Assembly: GCA_965662355.1 (NCBI GenBank)
Contig: CBFIHP010000001.1
Coordinates: forward strand, 372,001 to 436,000
From: GCA-2683825 sp965662355
Lineage (GTDB): Bacteria; Planctomycetota; UBA1135; GCA-002686595
Length of the DNA: 64,000 nt
Reading direction: 5' to 3'
Positions within the stretch are counted from its first letter, which is position 1, and each line of letters opens with the position of its first letter. A program made the translations under genes and the position numbers. Shown here in pieces: positions 31,852 through 40,597 of this stretch. The notes beneath the pieces were generated by a model that was not told the origin of the DNA, did no database searches, and saw nothing but the letters and a program-made list of their open reading frames with translations.

Positions 31852-34311
31852 ATGAGTGACGAAACCCCCAAGAAGGACGAGTATCGGGCAGACTCGATTA
31901 CCGTTCTCGAGGGACTCGAGGCGGTTCGAGTGCGACCTGCGATGTACATCGGAGACACCGACGTGCGCGGGCTCCACCACTTGATTTGGGAAGTCGTCGA
32001 CAACTCGATCGATGAAGCGCTTGCAGGATTCGCCAGCACGATCAACGTCAAGATCAAGGTCGAAGGCAGTGTCGAAGTTACCGACGATGGACGTGGAATC
32101 CCCGTCGAGATCCACCCGACCGAGGGAATCCCCGCCGTCGAGCTGGTTCTCACGCGTATTCACGCCGGTGGTAAGTTCGACAAGGATACCTACAAGGTTT
32201 CCGGCGGCCTTCACGGGGTCGGCGTTTCCTGTGTGAATGCGCTTTCCGAGCATCTGGAGGTTGCCGTCCATCGCGATGGCAAGGTGCATCAGATATCCTT
32301 CGAACGCGGTGCGACCAAGAAACCGCTCGAGGTCGTTGGCAATTCCGAGCGCACGGGTACGACAGTCACGTTCAGACCCGACCCTGAGATTTTCTCGACG
32401 ACCGAATTCGAGTACGAGATCGTCCACAAGCGATTGCGCGAAACGGCCTACCTCGTTGGGTCGCGCGGAGTCTGTATCACGCTCGAGGATGAGCGGACTG
32501 GACAGAAGGAGGAGTTTCACTATCCCGAAGGATTGCGGACCTTCGTTACCACCGTCAACAAGAACAAAGACGCCCTGCACCCCGAGGTCGTGCACTTTAT
32601 CCGCAGCGTACCCAGCACGGAGAACCCGGACACCGAGTACATCATCGAGTGCGCCCTGCAGTACACCGATGGTTATCAGGAGACGGTGTTTACCTTCGTC
32701 AACAACATCAATACGCACGGCGGTGGTACGCACCTGGCTGGATTCAAGGCCGCCGTCACGCGGACGCTGAACAACTACATCAAGGCCGCAAAACTCATCA
32801 AGGACAATCAAACCGCTCCCGGGGGTGATGATTTCCGTGAGGGTATGACTGCTGTGCTTTCCCTGGCGGTACCGGAACCGCAGTTCGAAGGCCAGACGAA
32901 AGACAAGCTGGGCAACCGGGAAGCCCAAGGCCTTGTCGAGTCGGTAGTAGCCGAATGCCTCGGAATCTATCTCGAGGAAAACCCAGCGCCGGCGAAAGCG
33001 ATCGTTCAGAAGGCAATCAACGCCCAGGCAGCGCGCGAAGCCGCGCGCAAGGCTCGCGACCTCGTGCGCCGTAAGTCAGCGCTCGCCAGCGGGGCCATGC
33101 CCGGTAAGTTGGCGGACTGTCAGAGCAAGGTCTTCGAGGAGTCCGAGATCTACCTGGTTGAGGGTGATTCCGCCGGGGGTTCCGCGAAGGAAGGGCGTGA
33201 TCGTCGGTATCAGGCCATCCTGCCCTTGAAAGGTAAGATCCTGAACGTCGAGAAGGCGCGCCTCGACAAGATGCTGGCGCACACGGAGATCCAGACGATC
33301 ATCTCGGCCTTGGGTTGCGGCATCGCCGAGGAGTTCGACCTCGAACGACTGCGCTATGGCAAGACGATCATCATGACGGACGCCGACGTCGATGGTTCGC
33401 ACATCCGGACGCTGCTCCTGACGTTCTTCTTCCGCCACATGCGTCCTTTGATCGAGGGTGGCTGGCTCTTCATCGCTCAGCCGCCGCTCTACAAGATCAA
33501 GATCGGTCGTACCGAACGCTACCTGGCCTCGGACGAGGAGCTGCGCGAGGTGCTCGTCGAGCACGGTCTCGGCAAACTCGACGTGATGCAAGCTGCCGAT
33601 GGCGGTCGCGAGGCGAGGTCCTGGAAAGGAACCGAGCTGCGAACGCTCGCCGATGATCTGCGACGCCTCGAGGATCTGGCACCCCACGTCCTTCCGATCT
33701 GGACCGGTGTGGATATCGGCGAAATCCTCTCCGCGTGGGATGGTGCCAAGCTCCCCGAGCACTGGGCCCAGTCGAGCAACGAAGAGGAAAGCCGGTTCTT
33801 CATGGACGGGCAGGAGCTGCGGGATTACCTCGAGCTCCAGAAGGGGGTCTTTGGCCTCGACGAGCTCGAGATCCATTCCGGTCCGGATTCCGAGGTCTCA
33901 CGCGATCAAGCCCACGTGGCGACCTGCCACGTCTCCCGACGCACCGAACTCCAGGAAGTCCTCACCGCCCTGGAGGCGAAGGGACTTTCCTTCCGGGGTG
34001 GGGGAGTCTGGGAGGTGCGCTCGGGCAAGGAAACCGAGGAGATCAAAGGCGCCCTCGAACTCGCCCGGCACCTGCATAAGCAAGCCCAGTCGGAAGTCGA
34101 CGTCCAGCGCTACAAGGGCTTGGGCGAGATGAACCCCGACCAGCTGTGGGAGTCCACGATGGACCCGAACACCCGCCGGCTCTACCAGGTGGAGCTGGAC
34201 GACGAGGTGCGCGCCGACGAGATCTTCACCATCCTCATGAGCACCGGTGTCGAGTCGCGTCGCGAATACATCGAGCGGCACGCGCTCGAAGCGACGAACC
34301 TGGACGTCTGA
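31852..34311 (+). CDS. gyrB: DNA gyrase subunit B
   Basis: The protein has 819 residues. The ATPase has LEAVRVRPAMYIG, VDNSIDEALAGFA, DDGRGIPV and HAGGKFDKDTYKVSGGLHGVGVS; a transducer follows with THGGGTHLAGF. The TOPRIM motifs are EGDSAGGSAKEGRDRRYQAILPLKGKILNVEKA (about residue 436) and MTDADVDGSHIRTLLLTFFFR (about 507). About 170-180 residues then intervene before the C-terminal QRYKGLGEMNPDQLWESTMDP (about 750), an insertion like that in E. coli GyrB but of different sequence. It pairs with GyrA, which is not in the window, to introduce negative supercoils. ATG 31852 with GAGG upstream was chosen over ATG 31783. Confidence 0.97.
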   Translation: MSDETPKKDEYRADSITVLEGLEAVRVRPAMYIGDTDVRGLHHLIWEVVDNSIDEALAGFASTINVKIKVEGSVEVTDDGRGIPVEIHPTEGIPAVELVLTRIHAGGKFDKDTYKVSGGLHGVGVSCVNALSEHLEVAVHRDGKVHQISFERGATKKPLEVVGNSERTGTTVTFRPDPEIFSTTEFEYEIVHKRLRETAYLVGSRGVCITLEDERTGQKEEFHYPEGLRTFVTTVNKNKDALHPEVVHFIRSVPSTENPDTEYIIECALQYTDGYQETVFTFVNNINTHGGGTHLAGFKAAVTRTLNNYIKAAKLIKDNQTAPGGDDFREGMTAVLSLAVPEPQFEGQTKDKLGNREAQGLVESVVAECLGIYLEENPAPAKAIVQKAINAQAAREAARKARDLVRRKSALASGAMPGKLADCQSKVFEESEIYLVEGDSAGGSAKEGRDRRYQAILPLKGKILNVEKARLDKMLAHTEIQTIISALGCGIAEEFDLERLRYGKTIIMTDADVDGSHIRTLLLTFFFRHMRPLIEGGWLFIAQPPLYKIKIGRTERYLASDEELREVLVEHGLGKLDVMQAADGGREARSWKGTELRTLADDLRRLEDLAPHVLPIWTGVDIGEILSAWDGAKLPEHWAQSSNEEESRFFMDGQELRDYLELQKGVFGLDELEIHSGPDSEVSRDQAHVATCHVSRRTELQEVLTALEAKGLSFRGGGVWEVRSGKETEEIKGALELARHLHKQAQSEVDVQRYKGLGEMNPDQLWESTMDPNTRRLYQVELDDEVRADEIFTILMSTGVESRREYIERHALEATNLDV

Positions 34312-34320
34312 TCCGGCGAG

Positions 34321-34349
34321 CCGGAGGCAGAAGTTTCTTCTGCCTTCGG
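34321..34349 (+). terminator. Strong hairpin after gyrB
   Basis: CCGGAGGCAGAAG pairs with CTTCTGCCTTCGG across a TTT loop, giving a 13-bp stem with one G-T wobble, starting 9 bases after the gyrB stop. Only short T runs follow, so the hairpin is clear but its efficiency as an intrinsic terminator is uncertain. Confidence 0.6.
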
Positions 34350-34444
34350 TGTGTTTCGGCAGCCGATGTGTAGTCGGGCAGCGCGCTCGACCGATAGGGA
34401 AAATTCTCGAAGCCACCCCCCCCCGGCTTCCCCGAGGATCTCTC

Positions 34445-35059
34445 CTGAAGAGCACGCACCACAGGTTCGATTACACACGATTCGGTGAAGCGTTCGTAGA
34501 ACGTGGACTTCTCGATGTGGAAACGCTGAACCACGTTTTGGCCCAGTGCCAGGCGACCGGCGCCTTGCTACCCGAGATCCTCGTCGTGGAGAACTTCGTC
34601 TCCGACTGGGAAGTCTCACGGGTCGCATGTGAGCTGTACCACCTGCCGTTCCTGACGGTCGATCTGTACGAGCCCGACAAGGGCACGATCGGTGAGTTCG
34701 ACGCCAACTTCCTGCGCCAATTCGCTCTGGTACCGCTGGATCGGTATGGCGATCTCCTGACCGTCGTGATGCCCGGCCTCGTACCATCCGACGTTCTGGA
34801 GGGTTTGCGGCTCACTCAGACCATGAAGATGATGCCTGTCGTGGGCTCCGTGGTCAGCAACCGGCAGTGGTTGAATGAGCACATGCCAGGCCCGATTCCG
34901 GCGCTGGCCCCGGCGGCTCCGGGTGCTGACTCGATTCCGCCGCTACCGCTCGACGCGACGGTCGAGAACCTGGAACCCGAAGAGAACTGGCTCAACATCT
35001 TCGATGCCGGCGAAGAAGCCGTTCAGCTGGATCTCAAGGGGAAGCAGGATCCGGAGTAG
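34445..35059 (+). CDS. Orphan MshEN/GspE N-terminal-like protein
   Basis: The protein has about 204 residues from a proposed CTG start at 34445, which has GAGG 7 bases upstream; an ATG at 34247 would overlap gyrB and gives no similarity. The core RFGEAFVERGLLDVETLNHVLAQCQATGALLPEILVVENFVSDWEVSRVACELYHLPFLTVDLYEPDKGTIGEFDANFLRQFALVPLDRYGDLLTVVMPGLVPSDVLEGL is the fold of MshEN domains, found at the N-terminus of GspE/PilB ATPases and in c-di-GMP-binding MshE. The ATPase part is missing, and a Pro/Ala-rich linker leads to an acidic tail. A stand-alone c-di-GMP sensor or adaptor is possible, but the c-di-GMP motif was not verified. It overlaps the tatA-like gene by 26 bases at its 3' end. Confidence 0.7.
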   Translation: MKSTHHRFDYTRFGEAFVERGLLDVETLNHVLAQCQATGALLPEILVVENFVSDWEVSRVACELYHLPFLTVDLYEPDKGTIGEFDANFLRQFALVPLDRYGDLLTVVMPGLVPSDVLEGLRLTQTMKMMPVVGSVVSNRQWLNEHMPGPIPALAPAAPGADSIPPLPLDATVENLEPEENWLNIFDAGEEAVQLDLKGKQDPE

Positions 35060-35444
35060 GGCGGTCTTCGCTGCCCTTGTCGGGCTCCCCGGGGGGTTCT
35101 TCGGGTGTGTTCTCGCTGGCCGCCTCGCCGATGATCGGTAGGTCCGTAGCCCCAGTAGCGGGCGACGGGTCGAGCGGATCGGCTTCGATCTCTTCGGCCT
35201 CGATTTCCTTGGCCGCTCGGGCTTCGGCTTCCCAGGCCGCCTTGCGCATGCTGCGCTCGACGTTGCGGAGCTCTTGGTCGATGCCCGTCTCACGCCGCAG
35301 GTCGTACATCGACTGGCGCAGTCGGCGCAGCTGATAGAGAAAACGGCCGGCCACTTCGGGCAGTCGGCGCCCAAAAACGAGGATCGCGATCACGACGATG
35401 ACCACGATCTCGAGCGGAGCCAGGTTGCCTATGAATACCAGCAC
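35034..35444 (-). CDS. TatA/TatB-like protein translocase subunit
   Basis: The protein has 136 residues from GTG 35444. A TatA/B-type hydrophobic helix (LAPLEIVVIVVIAILVFG) is followed by the hinge and the amphipathic helix beginning GRRLPEVAGRFLYQLRRLRQSM, which is the standard TatA/B order. The long acidic Pro/Glu-rich tail (from about residue 70) is more TatB-like. It would export folded proteins as part of the twin-arginine system; no tatC is in the window. A longer frame to 35696 has no similarity. It is 38 bases downstream of the large LPS-export gene on the same strand. Confidence 0.85.
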   Translation of the reverse strand: MLVFIGNLAPLEIVVIVVIAILVFGRRLPEVAGRFLYQLRRLRQSMYDLRRETGIDQELRNVERSMRKAAWEAEARAAKEIEAEEIEADPLDPSPATGATDLPIIGEAASENTPEEPPGEPDKGSEDRPTPDPASP

Positions 35445-35482
35445 GTCGTTCAGCCTACCAGGGCGAGGACTCTCGTTGGAGA

Positions 35483-38400
35483 CTACCAGGGAACATAGCC
35501 CACCCGCGGTCGCTTGTAGCCGAAGCGCGGCCGCAGGCTGATTCCGAAGGAGGTGCCCTCGCCCTCGCGCACCGAAGTCTCGAGATCGAGCACGACATCG
35601 TGTCCGTAGCGGCGAATCGCAACGCGTAGGTCGAGTTCTTGATCTTCGAGCAGCGAGAAGGCTTGGCGCGCCTCGAACTCCCACTTCTCCGTCCAACGGA
35701 AGATTCCCTCGAGGGTGGCGGCTTCGAAGAGGCTTTCACCGTCGAAATCACGGCCGCGCTGGTGGCCTGCCTGGATGCCCAGGCGATCCCCGAAGCGCGT
35801 ACCGATGGAAACCAGGGAGTAGTCGGTCTCCGTCGCCTCGAAGTCGTAGCGCGCGTCGTACCAGAGCTCGAAGCGCCGGCCCCAGGGAGAGATGTTCACC
35901 CGCGTGAAGGTCCCGAAGGGTAGCCAGCCGTCGGGAGCGCCGTCTGAACGATTCGTTGCGTAGCGCGCCTGCAGATCGAAATCCAGGAGGCTCTGTCCCT
36001 GGCGCAGCCCGAAACGACCGCGTGTGCCCAGCTCGAAGAGATCGCCGGTTATGAGCTGTTCGACCTCATCAAAGCTCACCGGTACATCTGTATCCTCGCG
36101 TACGAGCTCGCTGCGCACGCCGAGGTAAGGGGCGAGCTGGTGCAGTGTGCCGTCGGAGTTCTTGCGCCAGAAGCTGGTTGCGAGCCGCGCTCCGATCTCC
36201 GCCAAACCGCGCGCCGGGGAGTCACTGGAGTCGACGCCTTCGCTCCAGAAGGTTCCGCGCGCACTGAGGAACGGTGTCAAGCGCAGGCCAGCACTGTTCA
36301 GGGCGATAGGCGCTTCGAGGGATTGCGTGGTGTCGACACGCAAGACTTCCCGTTCGCCGAGCTGGTCCGGGAACCGCGAGGGCAGGCCGAAAGGGCTCGT
36401 CACCGGGTCGTAGTCGCTTTCCTGACCGAAGATGTCGATGTCCGGCTCTTCGATATCCGCCTCGAGCCGCCGTAGATACTCGACACTGGCGTCGCCAACC
36501 CACTGTACCGGCTGGTTGCCCATGCGAAAGGCGGGCGCTCGTGAGCGGTAAGCGGAAGCCGACGGCAACTCCTCGATCTGCGAGCGAAAGTCGTCAACCC
36601 GTGCCTTCAAGGAGACCTGTGTGAACCACTCGTCCTTCGAGCGGTGCCACTGGATGTAGGACTCGTCGCGCTCATAGGCGAGGAACTCGCCCTCGTAGAA
36701 CTCCGACTGGACCGCGGCGTCGCTCATGTGCGACAGCGTGTAGGTCAGCGTGCTCGAACCGCGTTCGAAGTGACCGAAGGAGCGCAACCAGTAGCGGAAC
36801 TGGCCGCGATCTTCTTCGTCGACCCGGATGAAGCCCTTGTCCTCGTCGCGGTCGTAGATCACCCCGGCATAGAGGTCGAAGTCGTAGTTCTCGTCCGACT
36901 CGGACTCCAAGCCCACATCCAGGAGACCACCGCGAGAACCGAGGTACGACCCCTCGAGCTCATAGGAAGCCTTGAAAGACTTCTTCTTGTCGCCGGACGC
37001 CGCCTCGTTCAGGATCTCGCCGGGCTTACCGGCGGGAATCGAGGCACCCAAGCTGAACAGGGTTCCGAAACGGGCGGAGTTGGCCAAAGACAGTGTTCGC
37101 CAGAGCGGCTTGAACTTGTGGTCGGTCTGAAGGTCGATCGTGGGCAGTGGAATGCGCAGCGTGTCGTACAGCTCGATGCGGTTGTCTTTCATGATCAACC
37201 GAAAGAGCGCGCGGTTCTTTGGCGGCTCTTCCCCATCGAGCCCGCCCCGAAGTGAATCCGCCGTCGACGCAGAGTCGCCAAGTGGGTAGATGCGCAGGTC
37301 GCCGGTCACGACCTCGAGGTGGGGGTCGTCGAACGTGCAAGCGGTCACCGTGGCCTCATCAGCACGCAAGCCACCATCCGCCGAATGGCGCAACCAATCG
37401 GCCTTTACGATCAGCTTTTCGAAGTCCTGGCCAACAAGGCGACCATAGATGTTGACGGTCGCCCTAGCCAACCACCCGCGACCTTCTTTGACGTCCAGAT
37501 ACACAGCGTCTGAGCGAAAGAGAAGATCGCCGTTCTCGATGAACTCGACGGGCCCCTCGAAGTACACCTCCCGCAGCAGGCCGGACAGAGGGCCATCGCG
37601 AAAGCGATCGACCAGCTTGGAGAGCGGCCCACGGGCGCGGGCCTCGTGCTCGAGCGAGTCGAACGAGCGTCGCAGGTTCTCGACGATTCCGGTGCCGCTG
37701 CGCTCGTCGTCCTGAATCTTCAGCCACTGAGTACGGTCGATCCAGAAGACAGCCCAGCTGGAGCGCAGCGTCGTATCCGTCACCGGCGAATAAAAGACGG
37801 GCTCCTGGATCATGAAGACGAGCGAATCATGACCGACGTCGACCTGGGTCGAGGTCGAAAGGAAATCGATCGTCGTCCCCTGACCCGGGGCAGGGGTGGT
37901 GAACGGATTTTCCTGTTGCCGAACGGGGCTCAGCGAAGAAAGAAAGCTAGCCCGCCGAACACCGTCGGGAACCTCCTCTTCCTCTTGGGCGGCCTCCGGT
38001 TCGGGCATCTCTTCGACCGGCGTGACCTTGCCGCGACCCGTGCTGGTGATCACCTGCAATGCGGGATCGAACTCGATCCACTCGGTCTCGAGATAGGTCT
38101 GGGCCACGGCTGAAAACGCACGCACCGGCTTGCCGTCGATGCGCATCGTTCCGTGGATCTTCTTCCAGACGAACGATTCGCCTTCCGCATGCAGGAGGCC
38201 TTCGATGCTGAAGCGCACGCCCTCGGTTGCGTGGATGACGCGCAAGTCGCCTTCGGAGGCTTCGACATCACCCGACTCTGGCACTGCGGCTTGGCCCTCC
38301 AGTCGCAAGCGTTGGGTGAAGAGCGACCATGGAACGTCGCGTTGCGTGTAGCCGCTAGCGTGGACGTCGCCGAACAGCTCGATCGTGTCGCCGCGGCGCT

Positions 38401-40597
38401 CGAGGCGTTGCGAGCGCAGCCGATAGTTCGCAACGAACATTGCCGGCTGGACGGCATGGACGACGTCGTCGCTGAAGGTAACCTCGTCGGCGGTCATCTG
38501 GAACGGCAGTTGGTCGCCCTTCAGTTTGCCCTGCAGGCTGATACGTCCTTCGTGGGCCACGAGCCGACCGGTCCCGTCGCCGTTCAATAGCAGGCGATCG
38601 CCGGAGCCCTTGAACGGGAAGCCACGCTGCCCATCGAACTCGACGGAGCCCTCGGCGAAGAGCGATTCCTCGAAGATGCCCTGTCCCTTCATCCGGCGTT
38701 CGACCCGAGCCTCGTCCGCTTTCAGGGAGATACGTTCGCCCTTGAAGTAGATCGATGCATCGACGTTCCCCGAGACATCGAGCTCCGACGAAGACAACAG
38801 CGGATCCGTACCACGTGTTTCCGTGTGGATCGCGCGCAGGTGATCACAACGAATCACGTTGGGGCGCTCGGCCGTGCCCTGCGTGCCATTGACGTTGCCC
38901 GTGGCTTCGACGATGTAGCGCAGCTCGACCTTGCCATCTTCGTTTTCGATCTCTTCCCCGGCGACCCGCAGTTCATCCGTGTCGAGCTGATAGCTTCGAT
39001 TCGCCGCCGAGGAACGGTAGTGAACGTTGCCGAAGGCCGACAGCGACAGGTTTTGCAGGTCGACGTTCTCGACCCGGTCTGCCCGCGCGAAGAAGCCCTC
39101 GGGTTCGCCGACCGAGACCTCGATCTGGGTCCCTTCCTGGACCGTCCAATTTTCCTGCGTGCCCGCGACGATCATGGATTCGGGAGTGGTCGTCGTGAAA
39201 GGGCGGCCGTCCGCTAGCGTCCCGATGATCCGAGCGCCGTGCGACGCCGTTCCCCGGAAACGCATCTGGCCCGCGGCGTCCGGCTCCAGCTCGATCTCGA
39301 GTTCGGCTGTTTCGAGCGTTCCACGATCCGTTTCGAGAACGACGCCGCCCTTGGCGCTGAAGTGTGCCGCGCGGCCGTCCGCGGAACGAAAGCCCGTCAA
39401 GCCCTGGGCTGCCCGCACGGTCAGCCCGGTTGCAACAAGCGTCGTCGGACCGACCAGCGTGACGTGATAACCATCCTCCCAGCGAACATCGAGCGTATCC
39501 GAACCGGTGATATCGACGCGCAGCGAATCCAAAGGCGCGCCCTGCTTCTCGGCGAAGGCGCGGGCCAGTTCGTTGGCCTGTAGGGGAAACACCGCGCGTG
39601 GAAGGCCGCGCAGAGACGCATGTTGAGGAGCACCTTCGGCGTCGAAGCGAATCGATGAGGACTCGCCCTGGAAGATGTTGCCATCCAGGTCGACGTAGAC
39701 GCTTCCCGACGCATCGAGATCATCGAGAGTGAACGTCCCATCGCCGCCGTGCTCGCTGGCGCGAATCGTGGTTTCCTTCGCCGTAAGCCTCGCTGGCCGG
39801 TGACCCGTGACATCCAGTTGCGCACCGTCCCAGGCCTGCGCGACGAAGACGCGCGGTTCGGGTCCGGGCTGGGTGCGCAGCTGCAGCGCACCGCGATCTT
39901 CCGATGAGAAGCGCGCGGAGTACGGCGCCTCCTTGTCCGGCTGCGGGGTGCCATGAAAGACGATCCAACCCCTGTCCCTTATCTCGAGCAAGTCGTTGTC
40001 GAGGTGCATGACGATGCCCACGCCACCGCCATCCAAGCGTGGCGAGCTCAAGGTGAAGGCGTGATCGGACTCCATGCGCCGCCTGCGCGGATCGAGCGCA
40101 TCCAGAACGGCCCCGGGGGCTTCGAACGTCAACGGTGCGAGAAACACATTGCGCAAGAAGGTGGCCTTCAAGCCGTGCAGCTGTATGCGATTCTCGTAGC
40201 GGTGCTCGCGAATGTTGTCCGTGGTTTCCCGTGTCAACACGGCGCTGTCGGCCAGTATGTCCGCCTGCTTCGATTCGCCCTCGGCATCGGGGTCGAAGAG
40301 CTCGCCCTGGGCTTCAACCAGGATGTCTGCGTTGTCCTCGGTGCGGCTGTCTTGGCTGACAATGCGCAAGACGGTCCGGTTCAGTTGACTACGACCCTCG
40401 CCCTTCGAATAAAGAATCAGGGTGCTCCCCCCGTCCAGGAGGATTCCTGGCTCGGAGGGGCTGTCGGTCGATAGAAGCGTTCCACCACCCGTGTTCGTTA
40501 GCGGCGGAAGGGCACCGCTCGTCGAGCGCTGCTCGATGCGCCAAAGGACGAAGATGCCTCCGCCGAATAGCAGGACGAAGGCGAGGAGTTTCCTCAC
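35483..40597 (-). CDS. lptD: Giant LptC/LptA/LptD-like LPS transport protein in one chain
   Basis: The protein has 1704 residues, about twice a normal LptD. GTG 40597 overlaps the kdsD stop as GTGA. The N-terminus has one membrane helix (about 2-20, KLLAFVLLFGGGIFVLW). It is followed by an LptC-like jelly-roll start with LTETLILYSKGEG-type strands and by long repeated beta-strand-rich OstA-like segments (about 150-1100). The final 540 or so residues, from about 1165 (LWRTLSLANSARFGTLFSLG), look like an LptD beta-barrel with alternating aromatic strands and a terminal tryptophan, the usual outer-membrane C-terminal residue. No lipoprotein cysteine was seen. By inference one chain could span from inner membrane to outer membrane as the LPS bridge, or the helix may be only a signal sequence. 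Domain borders are by eye. Confidence 0.7.
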   Translation of the reverse strand: MRKLLAFVLLFGGGIFVLWRIEQRSTSGALPPLTNTGGGTLLSTDSPSEPGILLDGGSTLILYSKGEGRSQLNRTVLRIVSQDSRTEDNADILVEAQGELFDPDAEGESKQADILADSAVLTRETTDNIREHRYENRIQLHGLKATFLRNVFLAPLTFEAPGAVLDALDPRRRRMESDHAFTLSSPRLDGGGVGIVMHLDNDLLEIRDRGWIVFHGTPQPDKEAPYSARFSSEDRGALQLRTQPGPEPRVFVAQAWDGAQLDVTGHRPARLTAKETTIRASEHGGDGTFTLDDLDASGSVYVDLDGNIFQGESSSIRFDAEGAPQHASLRGLPRAVFPLQANELARAFAEKQGAPLDSLRVDITGSDTLDVRWEDGYHVTLVGPTTLVATGLTVRAAQGLTGFRSADGRAAHFSAKGGVVLETDRGTLETAELEIELEPDAAGQMRFRGTASHGARIIGTLADGRPFTTTTPESMIVAGTQENWTVQEGTQIEVSVGEPEGFFARADRVENVDLQNLSLSAFGNVHYRSSAANRSYQLDTDELRVAGEEIENEDGKVELRYIVEATGNVNGTQGTAERPNVIRCDHLRAIHTETRGTDPLLSSSELDVSGNVDASIYFKGERISLKADEARVERRMKGQGIFEESLFAEGSVEFDGQRGFPFKGSGDRLLLNGDGTGRLVAHEGRISLQGKLKGDQLPFQMTADEVTFSDDVVHAVQPAMFVANYRLRSQRLERRGDTIELFGDVHASGYTQRDVPWSLFTQRLRLEGQAAVPESGDVEASEGDLRVIHATEGVRFSIEGLLHAEGESFVWKKIHGTMRIDGKPVRAFSAVAQTYLETEWIEFDPALQVITSTGRGKVTPVEEMPEPEAAQEEEEVPDGVRRASFLSSLSPVRQQENPFTTPAPGQGTTIDFLSTSTQVDVGHDSLVFMIQEPVFYSPVTDTTLRSSWAVFWIDRTQWLKIQDDERSGTGIVENLRRSFDSLEHEARARGPLSKLVDRFRDGPLSGLLREVYFEGPVEFIENGDLLFRSDAVYLDVKEGRGWLARATVNIYGRLVGQDFEKLIVKADWLRHSADGGLRADEATVTACTFDDPHLEVVTGDLRIYPLGDSASTADSLRGGLDGEEPPKNRALFRLIMKDNRIELYDTLRIPLPTIDLQTDHKFKPLWRTLSLANSARFGTLFSLGASIPAGKPGEILNEAASGDKKKSFKASYELEGSYLGSRGGLLDVGLESESDENYDFDLYAGVIYDRDEDKGFIRVDEEDRGQFRYWLRSFGHFERGSSTLTYTLSHMSDAAVQSEFYEGEFLAYERDESYIQWHRSKDEWFTQVSLKARVDDFRSQIEELPSASAYRSRAPAFRMGNQPVQWVGDASVEYLRRLEADIEEPDIDIFGQESDYDPVTSPFGLPSRFPDQLGEREVLRVDTTQSLEAPIALNSAGLRLTPFLSARGTFWSEGVDSSDSPARGLAEIGARLATSFWRKNSDGTLHQLAPYLGVRSELVREDTDVPVSFDEVEQLITGDLFELGTRGRFGLRQGQSLLDFDLQARYATNRSDGAPDGWLPFGTFTRVNISPWGRRFELWYDARYDFEATETDYSLVSIGTRFGDRLGIQAGHQRGRDFDGESLFEAATLEGIFRWTEKWEFEARQAFSLLEDQELDLRVAIRRYGHDVVLDLETSVREGEGTSFGISLRPRFGYKRPRVGYVPW

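Noticed and set aside
31744..32928. 394-codon minus-strand frame opposite gyrB
   Set aside because: Shadow of gyrB; low-complexity charged sequence without motifs.
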